DNA from: Sulfuricaulis sp049587675
GTDB taxonomy: Bacteria; Pseudomonadota; Gammaproteobacteria; Acidiferrobacterales; Sulfurifustaceae
Reading direction: 5' to 3'
DNA: 64,000 nucleotides
Assembly: GCF_049587675.1 (NCBI RefSeq)
Contig: NZ_JBAVEJ010000048.1
Span: 1 to 64,000, forward strand
Position numbers and translations under genes: made by a program. Position 1 is the first letter of the stretch. Every line of letters starts with the position of its first letter. The notes below the pieces were generated by a model. That model saw nothing but the letters and a program-made list of their open reading frames with translations, was not told where the DNA came from and did no database searches. This document shows positions 33,658 through 41,956 of this stretch, one piece after another.

Positions 33658-33750
33658 TTATTGATTCGGCACGAATCCTCCCGAATCGAGGAACGCACGG
33701 TACAAATGCTTCTGTGCCTCCGTGGCAGCGTTAACGTGCCGGATCAATAA
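33658..33750. repeat. Palindromic element 3, TTATTG-ended
   Basis: Arms TTATTGATTCGGCACG and CGTGCCGGATCAATAA pair with a single U-G type mismatch over 16 bases, about 61 bases apart. A second inner stem joins CACGG with CCGTG and AACGC with GCGTT. It ends 8 bases before the DUF2007-like gene. The end sequence and arm length match elements 1 and 2 at 28.6 kb. Confidence 0.7.
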
Positions 33751-33758
33751 ACCCAGCC

Positions 33759-34067
33759 ATGTTCAGGCTGTATACCGCGGCGAATTTGCCGGAGGCGCAT
33801 CTGCTCCTGCACCGGCTGGCGCATGCCGGCATCGAGGCGCGTGTGCTCAACGAGCATGCGCAGGGCGGACTGGGCGAGATCCCGTTCACGCATGCCTATC
33901 CCGAGATCTGGATCATGGAGGAGGCGGACGAGGCGCGGGCGCGACGGATCGTGGTCGAGTTCGAGCAGACCCCTTCCTCGCCGGACACGACACGGTGCGC
34001 CGCCTGCGGCGAGATGAATCCGCCGGCGTTTGAAATCTGTTGGCGCTGCGGAGGCGTTCTTCGCTGA
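33759..34067 (+). CDS. DUF2007-type signalling protein with zinc ribbon
   Basis: A 102-residue protein. The N-terminal part (FRLYTAANLPEAHLLLHRL) is DUF2007-like, also called putative signal-transducing. A C-terminal zinc ribbon has CAACGE and CWRCGG. It starts 8 bases after a palindromic element, so that element may lie in its leader. Function unknown. Confidence 0.82.
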   Translation: MFRLYTAANLPEAHLLLHRLAHAGIEARVLNEHAQGGLGEIPFTHAYPEIWIMEEADEARARRIVVEFEQTPSSPDTTRCAACGEMNPPAFEICWRCGGVLR

Positions 34068-34121
34068 ACAAACAGCGTCGGACGTATCAACGATGATACT
34101 TGAGAAATTAACGGGGAAACG

Positions 34122-35336
34122 CTAGAGCCGGGTGCTGAGTTCGGCTTCGGCCTGAACCTTGGCGCGCAATAAAAGTTCGGTGACGTTTACCCACGCCGTC
34201 TTTTTCTCCGAAATCATGCTCGAAAGCCGGCGGGAGAATCTGCCGTAATCTTCCGTCTCGTTTTCGGTCGTCAGAACAGCCGCGTGCTCGAGGAAGGGAA
34301 TCAGTCCTTCGATCATCATGAGTTTCTCGCGTTTATTGCGGATATCCTTGTCCTCCTCTTTGGTCTCGAAGTAGGCTTCGGAGTTGTCGAACATGGTCTC
34401 CATCGCCTTGCTGAGGCGGTCGCAGTCCAGGCGGAACATCCCGTAGGAATTCTGATACAGCCGGAACAGCTCCAGCACGATGTCCTTGAGTTGCAAAAGG
34501 CGCGGGTGCTGGCGCAGTGCCTGGGAGAACAGCGCGAAGACGTCGTCGTAGTCCGCCCTCGGCTTCGGGGTCTTGGTGGCGGGCAACACCGAATACGACG
34601 ATATCGTGGGGCTGGAGGAGTCGTCGGTCTTGTTGCGCATCGCGGGGTTTTTGGCCATCTGGCACATCACACGGATGTCCTCGAGTTGCGCCATGATTTC
34701 TTCTTCCTTGTTGTGAGCGTCGCGTTGCGCGAACTGAAGATTGCTCTCGGACTCGCTGTAGTCGAAGGAGGAGACGACGTTCTGCCGAATCCGGGTTTCG
34801 ACATCGCTGCGCGTCTGTGAGCCCAGCACGCCGGCGAGGCGCAGTTTCAGGCGCTCGCGCGCCTCCATGGCGATGCGGTAAATGCTGGCATAGCGCGCCT
34901 CGGTTTCCTTGAACTCCACGTACTGGCGCATATTGTTGTCGAAAGCATCGATCTTGTGCAGCAGTGTTTGTGAAAACGACAGGAACGGTCCGGCGAAGGC
35001 GGCATTTTCTTCGGCACTGAGGGTCATCGTGGCCAGGGCCTGTTTGTACGTGGCTACCTTGTTGCTCACGGTTTGCGCGCCACGGGTGATGCCGGAAAGG
35101 ACGTTGGAGATGCTGGCGAAGGACTGATGAATCTGCTTCGTGGTTTTCAGGATCTCGATGAGTTTGCGCAGCATGGTTTCCTCGCCGCTGGTGTGCAGGA
35201 ACAGTGCCTGCAAGCTTTTTTTGGCTTCCTCCAGCAATTCCGGGCGCAGGAGCGCGTTTTCCTCGATGAAGTAGAGCGCGGTCATCGAGACCAGCGCTTC
35301 GCGGTGCTGCGGATCGGTAGATTTTTCGTTGAGCAT
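34122..35336 (-). CDS. Large helical hypothetical protein, about 404 aa
   Basis: An unrecognised, mostly helical, soluble protein. It opens LNEKSTDPQHREALVSMTAL and continues through long charged helices (EELLEEAKKSLQ-like, MRQYVEFKETEARY). A disordered Ser/Pro patch (about 252-265, SSSPTISSYSV) splits two helical halves. No signal peptide, membrane helix or known motif is seen. It has its own strand with no partner close by. The start at 35336 lacks a clear ribosome site; an ATG at 35393 is also possible. Confidence 0.65.
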   Translation of the reverse strand: MLNEKSTDPQHREALVSMTALYFIEENALLRPELLEEAKKSLQALFLHTSGEETMLRKLIEILKTTKQIHQSFASISNVLSGITRGAQTVSNKVATYKQALATMTLSAEENAAFAGPFLSFSQTLLHKIDAFDNNMRQYVEFKETEARYASIYRIAMEARERLKLRLAGVLGSQTRSDVETRIRQNVVSSFDYSESESNLQFAQRDAHNKEEEIMAQLEDIRVMCQMAKNPAMRNKTDDSSSPTISSYSVLPATKTPKPRADYDDVFALFSQALRQHPRLLQLKDIVLELFRLYQNSYGMFRLDCDRLSKAMETMFDNSEAYFETKEEDKDIRNKREKLMMIEGLIPFLEHAAVLTTENETEDYGRFSRRLSSMISEKKTAWVNVTELLLRAKVQAEAELSTRL

Positions 35337-35495
35337 CTTGTCATGCCCGGCGCGGGCGCGGTGTCCTGGTGGCATAAATTGCCGCGGCGGCAAGTGTCAG
35401 GTCAACGTGCATTGCCCGGGAGCTTCCTCTTCATTAATATATCCAATGCATGGCGTCCTGTCGCTACGATTGTTGGTGAGGATTCTTGCCGGGGA

Positions 35496-35523
35496 TTGAA
35501 CTTGCAAGGCATCGGCCCCATCT
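35496..35523 (+). promoter_or_regulatory. Sigma-32-like promoter of htpX
   Basis: TTGAA at 35496-35500 and CCCCATCT at 35516-35523, 15 bases apart, match the heat-shock consensus (CTTGAA, CCCCATNT). The start codon of htpX is 48 bases downstream. In E. coli htpX is a known heat-shock gene, so the match fits its context. Confidence 0.7.
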
Positions 35524-35570
35524 AAGTTTCCGAATATGCCACTGTTTTTTAACAGGAGAATCCTAAATCC

Positions 35571-36458
35571 ATGAAGCGCATTTTGCTGTTTGTAGCGACC
35601 AACATCGCCGTTCTGTTCGTCCTCAGCATCTCGGCCAGCATCCTGATCAGAGTGCTGGGCATTCAGGAAATGCCGGGAGGACTCAACCTGCAGGCGTTAG
35701 TGATCTTTGCCGCGGTGATCGGTTTCGGCGGATCGTTTATCTCACTCGCCATGTCCAAGTGGATGGCCAAGCGGGCGACTGGTGCGACAGTCATCGAACA
35801 GCCACGCAACAGCACCGAGCAGTGGCTCATCGAAACCGTCCGGCGTCTGGCCAAGCAGGCCGGCATCGGCATGCCCGAAGTGGCGGTTTACGAGGCCCCG
35901 GATGTCAACGCCTTCGCCACCGGCATGAGCCGCGATTCAGCGCTGGTGGCGGTCAGCACCGGCTTGCTGAATGCCATGGACAAGGACGAGGCGGAGGCGG
36001 TGCTGGGCCATGAAATCACGCACGTGTCGAACGGCGACATGGTGACGCTGGCGCTGATCCAGGGCGTGTTAAACACCTTTGTGATCGTGCTGTCTCGCGT
36101 GGTCGGATACTTCGTGGATCGCGTGCTTCTCAAGAACGATCGCGATTCCATGGGCATCGGCTTCTTCGTCAGCAGCATGGTCGCGCAAATCTTGCTCGGC
36201 ATCCTCGCGAGCATGATCGTGATGTGGTTTAGCCGCCAGCGCGAATTCCGTGCTGACGCCGGCGGTGCGAAACTCGCGGGCCGCGACAAGATGATTGCCG
36301 CGCTCAATCGGCTGAAGGCGATGCATGAGCCAGCACAGTTGCCCGATCAGATGGCCGCCTTCGGCATTTCCGGCGCGCCCGGCGGTGGCCTCAAGCGCTT
36401 GTTCATGTCGCACCCGCCGCTGGACGAGCGCATTGCCGCGCTGAAGCAGACACGCTAG
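35571..36458 (+). CDS. htpX: Protease HtpX
   Basis: A 295-residue M48 metalloprotease in the inner membrane. Two N-terminal helices (RILLFVATNIAVLFVLSI and a second near 40-60) precede the zinc motif HEITH at about residue 145. Two further membrane segments follow and then the metal Glu region (REFRADAGGAKLAG). HtpX degrades damaged membrane proteins with FtsH. A strong hairpin terminator at 36474 ends the unit and a sigma-32-like promoter precedes it, so this is a single-gene heat-shock unit. Confidence 0.96.
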   Translation: MKRILLFVATNIAVLFVLSISASILIRVLGIQEMPGGLNLQALVIFAAVIGFGGSFISLAMSKWMAKRATGATVIEQPRNSTEQWLIETVRRLAKQAGIGMPEVAVYEAPDVNAFATGMSRDSALVAVSTGLLNAMDKDEAEAVLGHEITHVSNGDMVTLALIQGVLNTFVIVLSRVVGYFVDRVLLKNDRDSMGIGFFVSSMVAQILLGILASMIVMWFSRQREFRADAGGAKLAGRDKMIAALNRLKAMHEPAQLPDQMAAFGISGAPGGGLKRLFMSHPPLDERIAALKQTR

Positions 36459-36473
36459 CTAAGCGTTCAACGC

Positions 36474-36510
36474 AAAAACCCTCCGTGCCCAGGCACGGAG
36501 GGTTTTTCTT
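36474..36510 (+). terminator. Intrinsic terminator of htpX
   Basis: AAAAACCCTCCGTGCC pairs with GGCACGGAGGGTTTTT. The left A-run may also stop the convergent minus-strand DUF1223 gene. Confidence 0.92.
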
Positions 36511-36528
36511 TTCCAGAGCCGTGAACGG

Positions 36529-37323
36529 TCAGCGGCAAAGCGGCAGCGACAGGGACTGCAGCACCGCGCCGTCGTTGCGATTCTGCACGAAAGCCACGAC
36601 ACCCATGTCGGATGCTTTCCAGGATTTGTCCAGCGAAATATCCCGCACGAAATGGACCTTGCCGTTATCTTTCAGCGGCACCGGGCCGATGAGCTGCCGT
36701 GCCACATACTCGTGATGCAGGGTGAGATTTTGGTTTTCTCCCGCGTCGATGTCGTGGCTGAGGTTGTTTTCATAAACCGCCAGGTACAAATCCGTTTGTG
36801 CCGCCTGACTTAACGTTTCGGCGTCAGCCGTGATGCCGATATTGCGTGCATGGTGTGAAAGCACCAGCGTGATTCTGGCTGGCGGTGCCGTGGCGTTGAT
36901 GCGCTTGATCTCGCTATCGGCCCGGCTGTGCCAGCGCGACAGATTCCGGCCATTCAGGACGAATTGGGGCGTAAAAACCGTGCGCATCCGGTTCAGATCC
37001 GCCAGGCGATACTGGCGATCGGTGAACGTCTTTTGCGAATAGCTGTCTTCCCATCCAAGGTCGTTCCAGTAATCCACGTGCAAAGCCAGCGGCACGACCC
37101 GGTTCGGCACCAGCCCGCTCTGCCGTAGCGAGGACAACCAATCGTCGGCCGGTGGACAGCTGCTGCAACCTTCTGACGTGTACAATTCGAGCAATGGCAC
37201 CGTGGTGTTCCCGCTGCGCGCGGAACAGGAAAGCTCGGCGGCTAATGAAATGCCGGACAGGCTTGTCAGCAGCGAGGCCGTCAAAATCAGAGTGATAACT
37301 CGCATAGTTGGCCTGTATTTCAC
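36529..37323 (-). CDS. DUF1223 thioredoxin-like exported protein
   Basis: A protein of 264 residues with a signal peptide (VITLILTASLLTSLSG, cleavage near Ala28). The DUF1223 motif LYTSEGCSSCPPADDW contains a thioredoxin-like CxxC. Then LHVDYWNDLGWED follows, as is typical. It is an exported redox-type protein of unknown substrate. GTG at 37323 has GGGAG upstream; ATG at 37305 is the alternative start. It is divergent from msrP, with 142 bases between start codons, which may hint at a related oxidative role. Confidence 0.88.
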   Translation of the reverse strand: MKYRPTMRVITLILTASLLTSLSGISLAAELSCSARSGNTTVPLLELYTSEGCSSCPPADDWLSSLRQSGLVPNRVVPLALHVDYWNDLGWEDSYSQKTFTDRQYRLADLNRMRTVFTPQFVLNGRNLSRWHSRADSEIKRINATAPPARITLVLSHHARNIGITADAETLSQAAQTDLYLAVYENNLSHDIDAGENQNLTLHHEYVARQLIGPVPLKDNGKVHFVRDISLDKSWKASDMGVVAFVQNRNDGAVLQSLSLPLCR

Positions 37324-37465
37324 CTCATCTCCCTTTCCCTTAAATTCCCGGGCATGGCAATTAGTCTATTCCCTGCCGGATTGGTTCACCGGCGGCGCAG
37401 AAGAACTATTAAGAGAGGGTTATGTCTATATTGTCAGGTTTGCCCCGATCGCTTGCCGAGGAACA

Positions 37466-38434
37466 ATGCTGATAAAAAAAACCGTTACCATTTCGTCGTC
37501 TGAAATCACGTCCAGAGAGGTTTATCAGCAGCGCCGCCGCTTCCTGCGTGAAGCAGGTGCCCTGGCGGTCGCCGGTGTCGGCACAACACTGCTGCCCGCG
37601 CCGGGAGAAGCCGGCCAGAAATTTCCCAACCTGCGCAAGAGTCCGTATTCGCTCGACGAAAAGACAACATCCTACAGGGACATCACGAGCTACAACAATT
37701 TTTACGAATTCGGTTCCGGCAAAAGCGATCCCTCGGAACGCGCCGGGAATTTCCGTACCTTTCCCTGGAGCGTGGCGATCGAGGGCGACGTGAAAAAGCC
37801 CGCTGTGTATCAGATGGAAGATCTGCTCAAGCATCATCCTCTGGAGGAGCGCGTCTATCGTCTGCGCTGCGTCGAGGCCTGGTCGATGGTGGTTCCGTGG
37901 GTGGGATTTCCGCTGCGCGATCTCATCCGGCGCGTCGAGCCAACCTCGCGCGCGAAGTATGTCGAATTCACCACGCTGCTCGATCCTGCGCAGATGCCCG
38001 GTCAGCGTCCGGGGCTGCTGGGCGCGGGGCTCGACTGGCCCTATGTCGAGGGATTGCGTCTCGACGAGGCCATGCATCCGCTGACGCTGCTGGCCGTGGG
38101 ACTTTACGGCGAAGTGCTGCCGAACCAGAACGGCGCGCCGATCCGGCTCGTGGTGCCGTGGAAATACGGTTTCAAGAGTATCAAGTCGATCGTGAAAATC
38201 CGTTTCGTGGAGAAACAGCCGCTCACGACCTGGGTGCGCGCCAACTCGCGCGAGTACGGGTTTTATTCCAACGTCAATCCGGCCGTGGACCACCCGCGCT
38301 GGAGCCAGGCGAGTGAACGGCGTATCGGGGAGGACTCGCTGTTTTCGCCCAAGCGCAAGACGCTGCCGTTCAACGGCTATGCCGACCAGGTGGCGTCGTT
38401 GTATGCTGGCATGGACTTGAAGAAATATTTCTAA
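37466..38434 (+). CDS. msrP: Protein-methionine-sulfoxide reductase, molybdopterin subunit MsrP
   Basis: A 322-residue periplasmic molybdoenzyme. Its Tat signal has RRRFLREAGALAVAGVG near residues 23-39, with the twin-arginine pair. The Mo ligand Cys135 lies in RLRCVEAWSMVVPW, as in the YedY/MsrP family. MsrP reduces oxidised Met residues in envelope proteins, with electrons from the membrane haem protein MsrQ. ATG at 37466 has GAGGAA upstream. msrQ follows 43 bases downstream. Confidence 0.95.
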   Translation: MLIKKTVTISSSEITSREVYQQRRRFLREAGALAVAGVGTTLLPAPGEAGQKFPNLRKSPYSLDEKTTSYRDITSYNNFYEFGSGKSDPSERAGNFRTFPWSVAIEGDVKKPAVYQMEDLLKHHPLEERVYRLRCVEAWSMVVPWVGFPLRDLIRRVEPTSRAKYVEFTTLLDPAQMPGQRPGLLGAGLDWPYVEGLRLDEAMHPLTLLAVGLYGEVLPNQNGAPIRLVVPWKYGFKSIKSIVKIRFVEKQPLTTWVRANSREYGFYSNVNPAVDHPRWSQASERRIGEDSLFSPKRKTLPFNGYADQVASLYAGMDLKKYF

Positions 38435-38477
38435 GAATTGTTACCGCCAGAACGCCAGGGCCACCAGGAAAATCATC

Positions 38478-39113
38478 TTGGAAAAAAACCAAATAGTCAG
38501 ATGGTTTGTTAAGCCGACGCTTTTTGTGCTGGCGTTGATGCCGCTGGCGTTTCTGGTCTATCGGGCGTTGAACAACGATCTCGGTGCTAATCCCATTGAA
38601 ACCATCAACCGCTATACCGGCGATTGGGTGCTGCGGTTCTTGCTGGTCACGCTGGCCGTTACGCCGTTGCGGAGGTTATTTGGCTGGAATGCGCTGCTGC
38701 GCTACCGGCGGATGCTGGGACTGTTCGCGTTCTTTTACGCCTGCCTGCATTTCCTGTCCTATGCCTGGCTCGATCAGTATTTCGTCCTCGCGGACATTAT
38801 CAAGGATGTTGCCAAGCGGCCGTACATCACCGTCGGCTTCGCTTGTCTGCTGATGTTGATACCGCTCGCCGCCACCTCCACGAATGCGATGATCCGGCGC
38901 CTGGGCGCGCGACGCTGGCAGGCCCTGCATCGCCTGGTATATCTCGTTGGCGTGGGTGGCGTCGTGCATTATCTGTGGCTGGTGAAATCCGATCTGCGCG
39001 AACCGCTGATTTACGGCGCGATTCTCGCGGCGCTGCTGGGATTCAGGCTGTGGCGCCGGGCGTGGCGGGAGCCGGGCGCCGTCGCCGTTGCCGCCCGGCA
39101 GGCGCTCCCGTGA
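38478..39113 (+). CDS. msrQ: Haem-binding membrane subunit MsrQ
   Basis: A 211-residue membrane protein with five to six helices and the ferric-reductase-like fold. Haem-ligand His residues are in ACLHFLSYAW, LHRLVYLVG and VHYLWLV. It draws electrons from quinol or flavin and supplies MsrP. Start is TTG at 38478, with CAGGA upstream; no ATG start is near. The last 71 bases overlap the convergent GNAT gene end. Confidence 0.94.
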   Translation: MEKNQIVRWFVKPTLFVLALMPLAFLVYRALNNDLGANPIETINRYTGDWVLRFLLVTLAVTPLRRLFGWNALLRYRRMLGLFAFFYACLHFLSYAWLDQYFVLADIIKDVAKRPYITVGFACLLMLIPLAATSTNAMIRRLGARRWQALHRLVYLVGVGGVVHYLWLVKSDLREPLIYGAILAALLGFRLWRRAWREPGAVAVAARQALP

Positions 39114-39639
39114 CCGGATCGAGGTTTTTGCGCATCCTGAGCGCGTCCGTCCCGTCCTCATAAAATTTCCCGGCTATGCCCGTCACCGCGTAGCCGCCGT
39201 TTCGATACAACCGCATCGCCGGCAAATTGTCCGGCCGCACTTCCAATCTAAGATCACGGCAACCGCGATTGCCGGCCTCGGATTCGGCGGCCGCCAGCAA
39301 CGCCCGGGCGATGCCGCGGCGCAGATAGTCCGGATGCACGACCAGCGAATAGAGTCGCGCCACGGACGTTCCGCGCCGATAGAGCACCACGGCATTTCCG
39401 GCAAGCACGCCGTCCTGTTCACAAATCCACACGGAAGCATGGCCGTGTCGCAGGAGACGCCTGAGATTCGTGCGGCTCAGTCGGTCCGTGGGGAAACGTT
39501 CCTCGAGCTGCACCAGCATGGCGAGGTCGTCAATTTTGGCCCGGCGTATTCTCAAGTTCGGCAACCGGAGCTCAGACGGGCGCGATGTCCCGGTCGCTCT
39601 CGACGTCCTGTCTTTCGCGACACTCGTGCATCCCTGCAC
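39043..39639 (-). CDS. GNAT-family acetyltransferase (RimI-like)
   Basis: A 198-residue (or about 173-residue) GNAT. The core is YSLVVHPDYLRRGIARALLAA, with the Q/RxxGxG/A pyrophosphate loop. LRLEVRPDNLPAMRLYRNGGY follows, as in RimI-type N-acetyltransferases. The first 25 codons lie within the 3' end of the DUF2156 gene; a TTG at 39564, just after that gene's stop, is a plausible alternative start. Its C-terminal tail (GRQRRRRPAPATPG) is Arg/Pro-rich and overlaps the msrQ end, so it may not be functional. Confidence 0.85.
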   Translation of the reverse strand: MQGCTSVAKDRTSRATGTSRPSELRLPNLRIRRAKIDDLAMLVQLEERFPTDRLSRTNLRRLLRHGHASVWICEQDGVLAGNAVVLYRRGTSVARLYSLVVHPDYLRRGIARALLAAAESEAGNRGCRDLRLEVRPDNLPAMRLYRNGGYAVTGIAGKFYEDGTDALRMRKNLDPVTGAPAGRQRRRRPAPATPGATA

Positions 39640-40678
39640 GTCGCAGGCTGATTTTTTCGCCGAACAGCGCCGGACGGTAGCTCATTTTCACGCGCCGCAG
39701 ATTTTCGAGGCCCAGGTCGTCGCCGACGTTGATGAAGGTACAGTCGGTGAATTCCTTGACGAATTCGCGGAACAGGAATTGCGCCGATCCGGGAATGGCG
39801 AAATTGGTTTTTTCCACGAGCACGTTGGCGACATCCGGGGTGATGCGCTCGCCGAAGGTGAAACCTTCCAGCCGCTCGTTGATGAATAAACACAGGCCTT
39901 TCAGGCCGAGCGTGTCGTAATGGGTCAGCGCGCGCTCGATTGCCCGGCGTTCCTGCTCGACCGTGTAGAAGAAATCAGCGATGGCATCGCCCGACATGTA
40001 CTGAAGGCGGTTGCGCAACCAGGTATCGATGAGCCCGCGTATGCCGTCCTCATGTTGCGGTCCGAGCCGTTCGAGGCGGTGATCGGGGTGGACACGGCGG
40101 AACTGGTTGATCTCGCCGCGCTTGGTTTTATAGGCATTGCCCCTGAGTTGGACCAGATCTTCCGTGCGGTAGATGTAGTCCGGCAGGCTGCGCTCGATGA
40201 GCCAGCGATCCAGGGATGCCTCGAGCAGGTTCATAAAATCGCGGTACACATATTCGACCGCGCTGAGATAGGCTGTCGGGTTGTACCCGTCCATGATGCG
40301 AAAACAGGCGTCGAGCGCCGCCACCTGATGCGCCGGCTTGCCCAGCGGCGGCAGCAGCATGGTCAGGCAGTGGCCGTTCAGGCTGAAGAGACAGAAGCAG
40401 TCCTCGATGATCTGATAGAAGCCGCTTTTCTGCGACAGCCAGATGATGTTATTGGCGAAGGTGTAATCGGAGAGCGGTGTCGGGATGTGCCGTACGTAAT
40501 GGTCGAACAGGGGCTTGGCATCGATCGTGAAAGGATAGAGCCGGTGATTTTCGACGGCGAGATAATGTCGCGGAAGCAGTTCGTTGCTGTGCAGCGTGAG
40601 TACCGGCGCGGGCACGAGGCGGTCGGTAATATGTTTTTCCGTCAGGCTTGGCGGAGGTTCTTCGTTCTGGCTCAGCAC
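39572..40678 (-). CDS. DUF2156 (phosphatidylglycerol lysyltransferase C-terminal-like) protein
   Basis: A 368-residue protein. The tandem GNAT-like DUF2156 fold, as in the MprF catalytic domain, is seen across the protein: PFTIDAKPLFDHYVRHI near the N-terminus, YIYRTEDLVQLRGNAY and KTKRGEINQFRRVHP in the middle, and LCLFINERLEGFTFGERIT then FVKEFTDCTFINVGDDLGL toward the end. There is no membrane domain, so it differs from full MprF. The substrate (tRNA-linked amino acid, lipid or protein) is unknown. The 3' end overlaps the GNAT gene. Confidence 0.85.
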   Translation of the reverse strand: MLSQNEEPPPSLTEKHITDRLVPAPVLTLHSNELLPRHYLAVENHRLYPFTIDAKPLFDHYVRHIPTPLSDYTFANNIIWLSQKSGFYQIIEDCFCLFSLNGHCLTMLLPPLGKPAHQVAALDACFRIMDGYNPTAYLSAVEYVYRDFMNLLEASLDRWLIERSLPDYIYRTEDLVQLRGNAYKTKRGEINQFRRVHPDHRLERLGPQHEDGIRGLIDTWLRNRLQYMSGDAIADFFYTVEQERRAIERALTHYDTLGLKGLCLFINERLEGFTFGERITPDVANVLVEKTNFAIPGSAQFLFREFVKEFTDCTFINVGDDLGLENLRRVKMSYRPALFGEKISLRRAGMHECRERQDVESDRDIAPV

Positions 40679-40980
40679 TTATTTCTCCTCGATAGATCGC
40701 CAGCGCGTGATGCGACGCCGCACAAGGCTGGGAAACAGGGATGGGAGCGACAGCGTCGGCACGAAACCCGGTGCCAATGCCATGGACGCTGCCGTAAAAC
40801 GGAGCAAATCGGGCTATCCATCGACATGGTTGATGGAAGCGAGCGCAAAGCGGGATTGGCTTTCAGAAACAATCAGTTGAAAATCGAGCGTGGCTTGGCT
40901 GGCATCTTTATAGGGGTGGGCTTGCCACCAATAAAGCGAAATGAAATGATTGACTCGATAAAAGAATTTGCTGGAACGAG
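40679..40980. other. Intergenic region between DUF2156 and LysR genes
   Basis: 302 bases between divergent genes with no convincing gene. A hairpin (CTTTA, then GGTGG-loop-CCACC, then TAAAG) lies at 40906-40936, close before the LysR start codon at 40981, and may be an operator or mRNA hairpin. Nothing else stands out. Confidence 0.5.
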
Positions 40981-41871
40981 ATGGATATCGACCTCCTTAA
41001 AACCTTCCTCGAAGTCTATCGTACCCGTCATTTCGGACGAACCGCGGAGAATCTCTACCTGACCCAGTCGGCGGTCAGCGCCCGTATCCGTTTGCTCGAA
41101 GAGACGCTGGGGGTGCCGCTCTTTACGCGCACGCGTAACGACATCCAGCTTACCCCCGCCGGGACGCGGCTGCTGAAGTATGCCGAGTCGATTTTGAACG
41201 CCTGGAGCCGGGCGCGTCAGGATACGGCGCTCGGTGAGGAAGACAAGGTTTCGCTGGCCATCGGCGCTTCCTACAGTCTGTGGGACATCTTGTTGCAGGA
41301 GTGGACGCATGCCATTTACCGCGAATTACCCGGTGTGGCCCTGCAAGCGGAGGCCCTGGGGCCGGAGGTGCTGATCCGACGGCTGCATGACCGTGCGCTC
41401 GATATCGGCTTCATGTTCGAGCCGCCGCAGATGGCGGAACTCCAGGTGCGCGAAATAACTCAGATCAAATTGATCATGGTGGCGGATCGTCCCGGTCTCA
41501 GCGCGCGCGAAGCCGTGGGCTGCGGCTACATTATGGCCGATTGGGGCACCTCATTTGCCATCGCCCACGCACGCCATTTCCCCGACATGCCGCCGCCCGC
41601 GGTGCGCATGGGCCTCGGGCGCATGGCCCAGTCTTTTCTCCTGCGCAACGGCGGGGCGACTTATCTCGCGGAACAGATGGCCAGTGAATCTCTGCAATCC
41701 GGCCGTCTGCACCGCGTGGACGATGCCCCGGTGATCGACCGGCAGGTCTACGCGGTTTATCCCCTGGCTAGCGAGCGCACAGCCTTGCTGGAACAAGTGC
41801 TTGGTTTTCTGGTCCCGCGTCCCGCCGCGCGCGAAACGGCGCGCGCTGTCTCAGCGTTGCCGGCGGTCTGA
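40981..41871 (+). CDS. LysR-family transcriptional regulator, HdfR-like
   Basis: A 296-residue regulator. The winged helix-turn-helix is at residues 1-60 (TFLEVYRTRHFGRTAENLYLTQSAVSARIRLLEE). A substrate-binding-like effector domain follows (about 90-280). The DNA-binding part resembles the HdfR group. It is divergent from the DUF2156 gene, so it may control that gene or its own. The effector is unknown. It is followed by hslVU on the same strand, with 85 bases to the likely hslV start. Confidence 0.9.
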   Translation: MDIDLLKTFLEVYRTRHFGRTAENLYLTQSAVSARIRLLEETLGVPLFTRTRNDIQLTPAGTRLLKYAESILNAWSRARQDTALGEEDKVSLAIGASYSLWDILLQEWTHAIYRELPGVALQAEALGPEVLIRRLHDRALDIGFMFEPPQMAELQVREITQIKLIMVADRPGLSAREAVGCGYIMADWGTSFAIAHARHFPDMPPPAVRMGLGRMAQSFLLRNGGATYLAEQMASESLQSGRLHRVDDAPVIDRQVYAVYPLASERTALLEQVLGFLVPRPAARETARAVSALPAV

Positions 41872-41956
41872 TCGGTCATTGCATTTTTTCTCCAGCGATA
41901 TTTCGTCACCACAGCCCCGGCATCGCCGAAAATCAATGTCGAGAGAGGAGCATGAT

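Noticed and set aside
39920..41062. Long plus-strand frame of 380 codons
   Set aside because: It is antisense to the DUF2156 gene and runs into LysR. It has no ribosome site and no motif.
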